64,000 nucleotides of DNA from positions 4,984,616 to 5,048,615 of the forward strand of contig HG738139.1 in assembly GCA_000499405.2 (NCBI GenBank), read 5' to 3'. Below, in pieces: positions 49,501-61,274 of the stretch (within the stretch, counting starts at the first letter, position 1; the number at the start of each line of letters is the position of its first letter). Both the position numbers and the translations under genes were made by a program. This stretch comes from Onchocerca volvulus (Eukaryota; Nematoda; Chromadorea; Rhabditida; Onchocercidae). The notes beneath the pieces were generated by a model. That model was given only the letters and a program-made list of their open reading frames with translations, had not been told where the DNA came from and did no database searches.

Positions 49501-51344
49501 CAGTTTTAATCTGTCTATTTACTTGTAATTATACAGCAGTATAATTTAAATCATATATTTTCATGTGATTTAAAACACTGCCGTATTTTCCTGTTCGTTA
49601 CCGGTTCTTTTAGTGGCTGAAATTGAAGCAGGTCATTTAAACATCACTAAATCAACTTGGAAGGAAATTCCAGTGATCATAATAACTTTTGAATGAAGAG
49701 AAACAGTAATTTAAAGAGAAAAGTTTTCGTTATATTGTAGAAAATTTGAAAAACGGGAAGTTGTTCAGTTCAGATAATGTAATTTTTCAACACAGCTAAG
49801 AAATTAGTGGTAATGAGAAATTAATGATGATGGTTTTAAATAAACATCAAATAAATTTCCTAGAAGAAGAACTGGTTGATCAAAATGATGTAGAAATTGA
49901 AAAAAATAATGATACTTTGGAATCAGTTGAAAACGATACATCGGAAAAATTGCCGAATTCTCTAACGCATCCTGTTTGTCACATTTCAAATTTCAAATTT
50001 CAAATTTTTATCCTGAAATTTCGATTTAACCAGTTATTATTAATATGATCGAGGAAATAATTAGTTATAACTGAATTGACTAGTTATAAGTAACTATAAA
50101 TACAGAAGTTCATTATAAAATTATTTCCGATCATTAAATGCATTCGGTATGTATCCAATGTTATCTTCTAAGTGATCGTATTAAATATTCTCAGAAAATA
50201 AAAGTAGTGCGTGATTTCAGATATTGTCAATAAGTAAAATCATATCAAATCCTGATGAAAAATATCACATTACTTTTTTTTTTCCACTAAAGAAAGATAG
50301 CTATCCTAAGTACCATGAGAGATATGATTAGGAGAATATACAAATCTAATAATCACTTAAAACTTGAATCTGGAGATACTTCTATTTAATATATGAATTT
50401 AGATAGCAAGTCGTTTTTTCTTGAACGTAAAAATGCGGAAATAAAAAAATGGGACCAAGAAATCTTAAAGCTAATATACATTCAAGATTAAATTGAAGAG
50501 TGCGGCATCAGTACCAGAAACTGACGTGGAGATACCAATTGAGATGGAGGAAGAAAATACGCCGACGACACAAATGTCGCCAATTTCTGCCTCACTTAAT
50601 GCACCACCAAGTCTGTCCATTTTCTAGTTGTTAGCAGAAATTTAAATTTGCGCTTATTGGATAATTAAATTTGTTTTTAACGAATATTTTTATAATATTC
50701 CGAACAAGAGACAAGTTGAGAAAATCTATAGATCAACAAAATACGGAAATGTGCTCAGAGTAAATGAGGAACAAAAGAATGAAAAAGAGATTAACCGAGA
50801 AATAAATGATTCAACTTGGATATTAATATTTAGTGCTCTCATGAAATATACCAGTATCCACTCGCATAATTTCAACATTTGTTTTTTGAATTATCCGGGT
50901 TCTGAATGGAATATAAATAGCCTAAATTGCAATAATTAGATTTAAGTATAACTCAAACAGAAAATTATATTTAGAATCTGTTGCTATCAATTTAATCACT
51001 ACCATTAATTAGTAATTTCATATAATTTTTTTCAGAGAGCACATTTTTGGATGACCAATTTTATTGGAGAAATGATAGTAAACGGAAAAAGTATTCAGAA
51101 CCAAAGAAGGATTCGAAAATAAGTAGAATTTTGAAATGCTTTTTTTTTTATTATAAAATAGCATCATTGTAATAATTGGTTTGAATTAGTCTTACTGTCC
51201 GATTTTCTATTATAATCTATCATAGATGGTGAAGAAAATACAACTGAGAAGCCAAGAGAAAAGATATTGTGGAATCCACCGGATAAACGGGCTGAAGCAA
51301 GACTTCAACGAATTCTTGAAAATCCAAGTCCAAGTTCATGGTAA
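46540..51344 (+). CDS. unrecognised single-pass membrane protein with long charged tail, 424 aa
   Basis: I do not recognise the family. Ten exons join in phase: 46540-46700, 46835-46995, 47679-47836, 47912-48022, 48136-48261, 49192-49321, 49864-49973, 50499-50610, 51036-51122, 51226-51344 (1275 nt). Residues about 19-47 form one strong membrane segment (LLWMIITLFIFFIIFAILGF); it is followed at once by YYRRKSR, suggesting the tail is cytoplasmic. Residues 54-90 are a charged, probably helical or coiled-coil stretch (QIEKELQRRRDDKNQLKLD); 110-240 are Ser/Pro/Lys-rich and likely disordered (KKEKAYQAKPKEKLLKK). A more ordered patch reads RYHHQIRADNVHEWISRIGR. The C-terminus ends LQRILENPSPSSW. 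Exon 8 could also start at 50487, adding four residues. A plus-strand AATAAA at 51489-51494 is the likely poly(A) signal. Coding status rests on consistent phases over ten exons; possibly nematode-restricted. Confidence 0.75.
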
Positions 51345-53705
51345 AGTTTATTACGAGACTTCATATTTAAAAATCCGATTCACATAAAAATATCAAGCCA
51401 GTATATAATTCTAATTGTTACCCTTGGATTACTAAATATAAGCATGAATAAGCGGATCTACATCTATTCCTTCAACCAATTTTTTGCTAATAAATCGAGC
51501 TTCGAAGAGTTTTTCTTCTGCTTGCTTGAAATTTCTAGAAATATTTCGTTTATGTTCCGACTATTCAACTGTTTTTACCACCATAATAGGAAAGAATCTT
51601 CGAATCGTTTTATGTGAAATAAAAATGCAAATCAGAAAATTTCTTGCAACAAATATTTCGTCTCAACTTTTAAAATGCATACTATTAAATTTAAGGTTAT
51701 ATTCAGTGCCAACTGTACATTCCAGAATATCTTCCAGTAGATAAGTTTCTCTGTCCTTTCTTTTTTATTTAATGTGAAGTTTATCGGAAAAAAAAAGAAT
51801 TCATCTTTATATTTTTATTTTAATTTATGTATGCTAAAATTAATCTCTAAATATCATCCATTTCCATTATCATTTTTTGGAATTAATAAATCAATATTTG
51901 CAAATGAATTCAGTGTACTTTAGAAGTTAATATTATTATAACTTGCATGAAGATGCTTACTCATCGTAAAAATATTTCAAGTTGCGAATCTGAATATAAC
52001 TCTACAAATCATTGTGCATAATTGATCCTTCGTAATTATTTAGAACTTGCCATATGAAAACTTGACCAATGAATTGTATATAGTAATCACGCCCACAACT
52101 TTAGCGCAAATCATATCGCTAGGTTTTTGCAGTATAACAGCATCTCTTATTCTATTAATAGGATTTTAGGGAGGAATAGCCAGCCAGTCGATGACATCTG
52201 GCAAACATCAATCAGCCATGAAACAGTTATATCATTTATGACAATGCATTCTTATCTTGATATTGTTAAGTTAAATCCATTTGAAAATTGGCTATTTTGT
52301 TCTAAAAAATAAAATATTTGAAATTATAAAAATAGTTCTGATAATCGAAACTATAAAACTGATGAAGAAATCATATGCTAGTTGGAAGAGAAGTTTGCGT
52401 TACTTCTTAAATACTTTGAACCCATCAGAATTAACTTCACTCGATTCATTTAGCAATCAGTATAATGTAAATCTCCTGGGAAATATTCCATTATTCTAGT
52501 TCAAATACTTCTTTTACTTTTTCATATCTACTACTGTAAAAAATATGTAAAAAATTTTCGCGGTAGTGATGTTTGGGAAAAACTTCTTTTGTTGTGGTAT
52601 CGAAATTCAGTAATTAAACCGAAGAATATAGAACAGTCGATCATGATGAATTTTTTTCGGTAATAATCATGTGAAGCAAAGTAAGGGAAGAAGACTTAAC
52701 GCGGAAAATGAATAAAGATTTTAAATGAAAAATGCAAATGAGATGAACAGCAGAATGACAATTTGATTGCACAGCAGAATGAAAAAGTAGAAGAAACCTT
52801 TCTTAAGATAACAACGCTTTCTATATTAAAGTTGTTTAAACATTTTAAATATGACATATGAGCGTGATTATAAGTCCGCAAATCACATGAGTCTATGATT
52901 TTTTAATATTTTAACATTCATTTATATTCGTTGTAAATGATGAATTATGAGAATTTTCTACGACAAGTACTTTGATTATTTGTACATAATATTTATGCTA
53001 AAATTCGGTTTTCTCGACAACTATTAATTACTGCGATTGCTTCACTTTAATCGGCTAATCGAGCAATATTTTTTGAGTGGTTTGAAAATTTTTCTGGAAA
53101 TCTTCTGTATATCATATTTCCATACTATTTAGGCGTTTCAAACAATCCGAATAGATCAATCGCTAAAATTGATTAATTAGTGATGGTTAAGTCTTGAAAA
53201 CAACATTGTGTGCTAGTTGAGAGGAAAAATAACGCTTCATCTATTACTGGCTACTATCAAGGTCTGCTGACGTGCTAATGACGCAAGTGATACTAAAAAC
53301 TCACACGTAAAATATGCAATTCATCATGCATCTACTTTTGTCAATATTTCGCCAGCGATAATAATGAAATAGCACTTCGAATGGTATGGCTCATATAGAA
53401 TCATGCCCTTTTATCTATAAATACCTATCTTCTCGTAAAATACGTAGCACGTTACAAACCACGAAATTTCACTTCTTTAATCGATAAAACGTGAAGTTTC
53501 ATAGCAATCCGAGCAACATGACGTAAATGCGACAAACCGTGTAAACTAGTTCTGTTCATGTGTGGAATGAGAAGAGTGGAGACGATCGTTGTATTCCTGT
53601 CTAGAAACCATCAAGAGGAATTTGGGCGCCAGTTGAAATTAGTGGTTAGGTCACGATTGTTCCGGTTTCGGTGAAAAAGGAAGGATCGGGGAGGATTTGA
53701 GGGGA
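51345..53705. other. intergenic region upstream of the SMARCAD1-like gene
   Basis: 2.4 kb between two plus-strand genes. It holds the 3' end of the membrane-protein gene (AATAAA at 51489) and, towards the right, a GC-richer stretch from about 53430 to 53705 that is the likely promoter/5' UTR of the remodeller. ORFs here lack methionine starts or family features. Confidence 0.5.
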
Positions 53706-56700
53706 ATGAGTGCGGCAGGTTCATTTGGTGCTATTACTGGGGAAAAGCGTCGTGTGGCTCATCGACCCAATGAATCAGTGAAGGATGTTATTCGCGGACT
53801 GGCCTTTAAAAAGCAATCCGTTGCACAGGTCGCCTATTTTGTTTTTTTTTGGAATCTTAAAATCTAAATTTTTTTTTTTTCAGAACGAATTTTATCAAAC
53901 CAGTGGGAAGGATGTTTAAGTTATAATTGAGTCGGCTGTTTTTATCAAATTTTTATCAAACAATTTTCATAATTTCTGCAGAATATTTTTATCGTAAAGT
54001 TTCTCCAGATCTTATTTAATAAAAGATTAAATTTCAATAAAGTCTCAAGATTTTTACTAAATGTCCCTTCTTTTTATCATTGAAATTATTCCAAATTATT
54101 AGAAGAAACAAAACTAAAGTTTTAAGTGATTTAAGAGTTCGAATTAAGGTCCTTTTCTGCAAATTTCCAGTGAAAATTTTGACGATTCAGCAAATTTTTC
54201 CCTATATTTTAAAGAGAGGAGGAACTTCTGTTTTTTCAAATTTTGAATTTAATGGCTGCAGTTTTTTAATTGAAAATTTCACATTGAAAAGTTACGCGAC
54301 TGATAGTTTGAATTACCTTGGTGTTCAAAGTATGATCGTTCTCAAATTGATTGGAGATGAATTCTTTTCAATTTCTCTTTTATATTGACTCCGTCATTTG
54401 AGAGAGAAATTTAACATGACATAAAAAAATGAACATTGAAAGATTTCGACAAAGAATGATATTATGGCCGTCAGGCAAACGTTTACAAGAAGATAGTTTT
54501 TTTATATACCAAATTATTGATTCAAAAATTAATTTTTAGATGGTGAATTTGCTTGCATCAAGAAATGGCAAAAAGGATAATCGGACACAGCTTCAGCAAG
54601 GATCAAAAGGTGAAATTTATTAAGTCTAACAAATCCAATGGAAAAAAAATGTACTTCTGGTAATTGGAAAGGGAATCGGTATCATGAGTTTTGTTTATCA
54701 TGAGTTTTTACACAGCAAAATAATTTTTAGAAATGAAAAAAACACGATCATTTCATCATAATCGACGTTTGATGTCGTCATCGGAGGAGGAAGAATTAAT
54801 TGGAAACAAGTCAAGTGATGAAGATTTGAAAACACCACAAACTACTACCAGTTCGAGAGGACAGAATTCAGACACGGAAGTAGTTGAGGATATAAAACTG
54901 ATTTCTGAAGTACCTTCGAGAAGCGTTCGAACTATACCGGATATTATTCATAAAGACCTAACTTTTGAGGAAAGGTAGATGTGATTATTAGTATATCAAA
55001 CTGACTGCTCATTTAAAACCGAATTGGGTATTTCTCGTAAAAACGGCTATACAAATTTTGGAAAACATTATGATCGAATGAACGCTGATTAGCAGCAGAT
55101 AAATTAAACAGAAAATTCTAGTCGAAACATGGACTTATTTTGTTTGATCAGTTACTATTTATAGAAATTATTATGCTCCAAGTAATCTTTCGTGCTTTGA
55201 AAAAGGCATGCTGAAAAAACATCCTTTAGAACGAGCAGTTTTGCTCGGTTTTTTGTTTGCAGCTTAATACTTTTTATGTCACTTATATATGAATAGATAT
55301 GAATAGAATTGCTATAAGCGTGGAATGTTTAAAATTTGAAAAAGTTTTCGAATAACAGTAATGCTATATTAATCTCTCATCATCTTTAAGGCTACAAACA
55401 CTCACAGATAGTGATTCAAGTGATCAGAAATCTGATTCAAAACAGCCACTGAAGTGGTTATGCAAGCCGCGATTAGACAGTTTTTTGAACCAAGATGATA
55501 CACATATAACCACTCAACCGACTCTCAGGAGGGGAAGACGTAAGAGAGCAGTTATTTCTTCGTCCAGCGATGAAAAACCAGAAAGCGATGAAGAAAAAGT
55601 AATTTTTTAATTATTTTATAATGATTGGAACCATGTTGTCGAAATTGAAACAGAAATACAAGTAACATACTAAAATTTGAGCAAAATGATTGAGCTCAAT
55701 GTCGACCATGACGGATTAGTTGACGGTAGCAGTACTGGTGTTTGAAATTTCCAGCTTATGCGAGAAGCAATAGGTGTCGGCGGCAGTGTCACTACTCTTT
55801 TGATTTTGGCTTTTGCTTGCAAAGTATTAAATTATCATTAAATGGTAATTTATCTCAATCTGTTTTTATTGAAGGTCCCAGTAAGTTTAAAAATGATGGT
55901 GAAAAGAGCCAAGAAGCACAGGAAAGATTTGAATTCGAGCAGTGAAGAAAGTGAGAGCGATGAACATTATGATTCGGATAGTTCGGCACGAATAGGCAAG
56001 AGTGATGATAGTGAAAATCGTCAGGTTAGTGCATTTTGATTTGGGAAATATTATTTTGAAACTTATAGCAAGTAAATGAACAGATAATTCAAGAAAAGAA
56101 ATAGAGCAGAAAAAATAGTGGAACTGGAAATTCAAGAAAAGATAATAGAATTGGTATTAGATGCCCGAGTGGTTTCAATAAACTGGAAATATTAGAAACA
56201 CTTAGTTGTTTCTCATGTTTATTTAACTTAAGAAAATTAATGATGCTGATGAATGGCAAAAACTATCAACTACACAGAAAATGTAGTTGGCTAGTTTTTT
56301 TTTAGTAATTTGAATTATTCAGATTATGCAGCGACGAAGTCATCGAAATGCTTCTTCATCAACGATTTTGAAAAATTGTTGTGTAACGTTTTTTAACGAA
56401 GCTAACCGAAATATGTTAATGGGAACTCCACGCATAAATGATAAAGTAGCTGATTTTATAATCAGTAATCGGCCGTTTCGAGATTATGAAGATTTGGTAG
56501 ATGTTCTAAAATATCTTTCCATGTTTTTTGCTTATTTTCAATTTTTGTAGACTGTTATGTTATATCGTCAAAATCGCATTTTAGTCTTTTTTATTAATAT
56601 TGCAGTATTTTATTATTTATGATTATATGCAATTTCGAGCATTTATGCAACATATCCTGTGGAGAAAGAAACTTAAGTTTAAATTATGTAATAAATTCTA

Positions 56701-59700
56701 GGAATCCCGTCTTTTGCAATGCCCACGTGGATCCTATGCTGCCGAACAGTATTTAGATTTTTTGGAAAATCGAAGTATACTGGAAAATATCTTAGATGAT
56801 TGTCGTCGACATTCGGAAGAAATTTATTCTGCCTTGGATTCGATAAAATCCAAACAGTTGCAAATGAAGCCAAAATTTCTAAGTGAAGAGTGCGTTTTGT
56901 GGAATAATAATTTCCGTATCATTTCGAGAAGACTGTTTTCTTTATAATGTTTGTTTTCAGATGTGAGCTTCATCCATATCAGCAAATCGGTCTGAATTGG
57001 CTTATGATGATGCATAAATTGAAACTGAATGCTATTTTAGCTGATGAAATGGTAATTATTTATAATAGGAGAGAAAATCCGGAGAGAAAGGAGAAGTAAT
57101 ATAAAAATATTCCTAGCCTTGCATATTTTCTGGAGATATTCTTCTCGGAATTGGATGGACCTGAAAGATTAAACTAGCATCATTTTTTTTTCAAAACTTT
57201 AGGAAGTCTGATATAAAATCTTGCTTGCTGATGTGATCTAGCATGACGAATTATCGATAATCTGCTATAATTTGAACAGAACACTTTGGCTACTACTCTG
57301 CTTTATTAGACACGAGATAATTCCTTCACTGAAAAATGTACTGCACTGAGTAGCATAATTCTGTTGATAAAGTTGCAAACTTCAGCTCTATAAGCACACA
57401 TGACTTTTGCTGGAAGTAACACCATAAAGTTCTATTGTCGATAAGCACTTTGCTAATCTTTAGTCATTCTTTGTTTTTTTCAGGGTCTTGGAAAAACAAT
57501 TCAAGTAATAGCTTTTATAGCTTATTTAAAAAGTGAGCAGATCAAGGGACCGCATTTAATTGTAGTGCCATCCTCGACAATTGAAAATTGGCTCAGTGAA
57601 TTTTCAAAGTGGTCTCCTAAAATTAATATCATTACATATTATGGTAACATTGCTGACCGAAGGCAGTTACGGCGTATGGCAACTGGCAAAAATGTATGTT
57701 CATGATGCATTAATAAAATCACTATTATAAGTAATGCCATCCTACAGAATGGAAAATTATATCCAATTTCTTTTTTGTTGCTTTGATTTAAAAAGAAAAA
57801 AGAAATCAGTATGTGGTTTGGTAAAGATCTTTGGAGTTTACCGTATTTTACTGGAATAAAGGTTACTGAAATTTGTGTTTACTGCGGTCGAAAAAGCAAT
57901 CATGTCAGCGATATCGAAATTACAGTCATGTTAGTGATTTATAAGACTGATTTATTTTTATCTAAATGCGATAATTATTATTTTTGGAAAGGATGAACTT
58001 TAGTAATTAATGCATCAGGAGTATATTGTCTCAGGTTTTCATCTTTATAGATAGATGTTTTGCTGACAACTTATAACATGGTTGGTTCTAAAACAGAAGA
58101 TCGAAAATTTTTCAAACGTTTCCGAATAAATTATGTTATTTACGATGAAGGTCATCTATTGAAGAATTGTGGTACTGATCGTTACAAAAATCTTATGAAA
58201 ATTCATGTATGGTTAATTTCATTATATTTTAAATATTACAAAAATTTGCAATGCAGTACATTGATAATAGTATTTTCGTTATTAGTGCAAATAGATTGCT
58301 ATGTTATCACAGTATGTATAATTATCACTTCAACTCTGATCGTTAAGTGTGACATTTATTAGCAGATTGTATTGTACATCATCCAGTAATATCTGAAAAA
58401 GATTTGCGAATGATTGCTTGAAACAAATGATTGAAAAAAATTGCAGGGCGAAAGAAAAATTTTAATTACTGGCACACCTCTTCAAAACAATCTTGTTGAG
58501 CTAATATCACTGATGTACTTCACAATGACAAAATTATTTACGAAATATTGTGATGATATTGGACAACTTTTGCAACAGTTTCAACAGGTTTATTGGTCTT
58601 TCCGAAATTCCGATTTTATACTATTTCTCCCTTCTCTCCGGATTTTCTCTCCTATTATAAATAATTACCATTTCATCAGCTAAAATAGCATTCAGTTTCA
58701 ATTTATGCATCATCATAAGCCAATTCAAACCGTTTTGCTGATATAGATGAAGCTCACATCTGAAAACAAACATTATAAAGAAAACAGTCGTAATAGATTT
58801 CACTTAGTCTATTTATTAAAATTTGGAATTAAATTATACATCGCACAATGAAAAGTTTTGAAATTCTTCTCTTTTGTAGAAAATACCAGCATTGGAAGCC
58901 AAAAATGGTGCATTGTATGAAACTGATAAAATTGAACAAGCAAAAGCGATTTTGAAGCCATACATTTTGCGAAGATTAAAAGCAGATGTAAGTTCCCCAT
59001 TTGAAAATTTTTGTTTGTCTAATAAATTTTTTAACACGAAATGTTCGTTAAAAAAGAAAAAAAAGATTTCAACGCATTTTGATCATTTTTACGTTTAAAG
59101 AGATACGAAAGAGAAAATACGTGAAAGGAAAGTAAAAAATGAGCAATAAGGAATTGTTTGGAATTCTTGGTGTGGTTTGTTTTGTTGTGTATTTGGGAAG
59201 AGAAAAATGGTGTTTTTGGAAAGTTCCGTAGTTTGAATAAGTATTTAGCTTATTGTAGAAAATTTCGTTTTTTGATAAATTTGATTATCAACCCAAACAA
59301 TTCAAGTCCATTTTTTCTTGATTTTGTACTGTTTTTTAGGTGTTGAGTTATTTGCCAATGAAAAAAGACCGTGTGATCAAATGTCCGATGATTATGGAAC
59401 AGAAAGAGATCTATACTAATTTGGTGCGTGAATTCCGTCTACTGGAATCAAGTGGTGAAAAATACAGCTCAAGCCCATTAATGCAATTGCGACAAGTGGC
59501 CAATCATCCTTTATTGTATAGACGGTTATATGATGATGACAAAGTGACTCAAATTGCGAAAATTTTGTGCGCAAAGGTTTATTCTTAAATTTTCATTGCA
59601 TTTATATTTTATGGGAATTTCATATGAGGGGTAATGTTGAGAATGCTAATGGGATCCTCAGTAGTGGATAGAAAATGAATCAGCATCAAAAATTTGGAAC

Positions 59701-61274
59701 TCATATGATTTTTTTTGAATTAGACACAGCATTCAGAATTCTTCATGAAAATTGTCCACATCTTGTTTTAATCATATTTTTGGTTTCTTGCTATTGTCTT
59801 AACTTAATCTTAGTTAAGATCGTTCCCTTATTACGATTTCTATTTTTATTTCTTATGAGAATATTAATATTCTGAATCTTTGATCAAGCCGTAAGACTCT
59901 ATCAACAGAGATTAGCTGTCCTTGTTGCATTTTGTTATTGTGTTATCAGTTTAATTATGTTTTTAAAATATGTGATTTTATTATTCTTCTAGGAAAATGA
60001 ATATCGCAAAAAGAAATCTGATCATGTTGCGGAAGATCTTGCTTTCTTATCAGATTTCGCGATTAGCCAGTTATGTTCAAAATTTACTTCAACGCAGAAA
60101 TTTATTCTCAGTGAAGAAGTGGCACTTGAATCCGGAAAATTCAAGGAATTGGATAAGCTGCTACCTTCAATTAAAGAAAAGGTAGATGCAAACATTGATC
60201 TAAATTGGCTTTTTTCTTCAGCCAAACAAATCAAAAAGTTAAGACACTCGTGATCTTTCAGGGAGACAAAGTATTAATATTCAGTCAGTTTACATCAATA
60301 ATGGATATTCTTGAAGTTTACCTCAAATTGCGTAACTACCAGTATTGTCGTCTGGATGGCTCAACTCCGGTTATGGAGAGGTACACTGAAATTTCTTCAC
60401 ATAATTTTCGAATTCGTCCTTGTTTTCAATCGATTGTTATTGAATTTTCAGGCAAGAAATGATCAATGAATATAATTCATCGCCTGACTTATTTATTTTT
60501 CTGTTGTCAACCAAAGCTGGTGGCTTGGGTATCAATTTGACTGCAGCTAATCATATCATACTGCACGATATTGATTTTAATCCATATAATGATAAACAAG
60601 CGGAAGGAAGATGTCACCGCATGGGTCAAACGAAGTATGTTATCTGTCAAGATCTATTTTCTATCCAAGAAAATTAGTTTAATGGTAGCGTCGAAATATT
60701 CTTTGAAATGTAAGTTAACGAAAATAAAAGTCATTTACTTTTGGATCATCTTATTATGTGAAGGAAAGTATTAATTTAATAACTTGGTGTCTGAAAGAAC
60801 TGAAGAACACATTCAAAGACGAAAATATTAAAAAGCAACAGTATGTTTTTTATACTAATTATATTAATGCAATTCTAAAATGTGTTATTCAGTGCACTGA
60901 ATGTGGTAAATGATTTCTTTGCAGAGATGTTTTTGTTGTGCGTTTAATATCTGCCGATACAGTAGAGGAAGAGATGTTAGCTCTAGCTCAAAAGAAGCTT
61001 GAACTTGAGAAAGAAGTGACGGGTGCTAGCATAGCAGGAAGTAAGGAATTTCCATTATTTTAAATGAATGTGCTGAGGTTTATAATCGAATAAAAAATGC
61101 AAATGAAATAGTTTGACTGGTTATGAAAAAAAAAAAAATGTCAATTTTGAATGTCAGTCTTTAAAAAAAAAGAACTTTCTAGAGTTCTTCTGCTTTTAAA
61201 TTCCTTTTATTTTAGATGGCGAAATGGAAAATCTGATTATTGAAAAGCTTCTCAAAAAGGCGATTGCTTTATGA
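53706..61274 (+). CDS. SMARCAD1/Fun30-type SNF2 chromatin remodeller, 931 aa
   Basis: ATP-dependent nucleosome remodeller of the Fun30/Etl1/SMARCAD1 group, nuclear, linked in other organisms to heterochromatin maintenance and DNA-end resection. Exons: 53706-53828, 53884-53913, 54540-54609, 54731-54974, 55391-55598, 55875-56024, 56323-56496, 56702-56889, 56961-57051, 57484-57693, 58051-58206, 58447-58587, 58880-58987, 59340-59576, 59993-60181, 60262-60380, 60452-60634, 60925-61040, 61216-61274 (2796 nt). Residues 1-330 are Ser/Glu/Asp-rich with phosphosite-like clusters ([11 protein letters not shown]). SNF2_[22 protein letters not shown] (426-431, Walker A split between exons 9 and 10), DEGH 528-531, [11 protein letters not shown]. 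Helicase [49 protein letters not shown] is typical of SMARCAD1. Motif VI reads QAEGR where QAEDR is usual. Microexon 2 and the exon-7 donor (56496 or 56502) are the weakest points. Homologue of C. elegans M03C11.8, from memory. Confidence 0.93.
56931..57107 (+). repeat. left arm of a 177-bp inverted duplication (SMARCAD1 exon 9 and its splice sites)
   Basis: This arm covers the end of intron 8, all of exon 9 (56961-57051, encoding the Walker-A-proximal [12 protein letters not shown] to ADEM) and the first 56 bases of intron 9. It is matched in reverse orientation by 58614-58789 with about six substitutions and one length difference over 177 bases. Confidence 0.93.
58614..58789 (-). repeat. 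right arm of the inverted duplication: antisense copy of exon 9 in intron 12
   Basis: Reverse complement of 56931-57107, lying wholly within intron 12 (58588-58879). The acceptor (gttttcag), the 91-nt exon and the donor (gtaatt) are all preserved, and the frame is still open, with two amino-acid changes (Pro to Leu, Ile to Asn). Because it is antisense to the gene it cannot be used as an exon of this transcript. Confidence 0.93.

Noticed and set aside
51484..52500. Several plus-strand ORFs of 60-86 codons downstream of the membrane-protein gene
   Set aside because: They lack ATG starts or splice context, have AT-driven composition, and lie beyond a likely poly(A) signal.
58621..58803. Minus-strand ORF that looks like a second SNF2 helicase gene fragment
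   Set aside because: It is the inverted copy of exon 9 of the plus-strand gene, with no other helicase exon on that strand.
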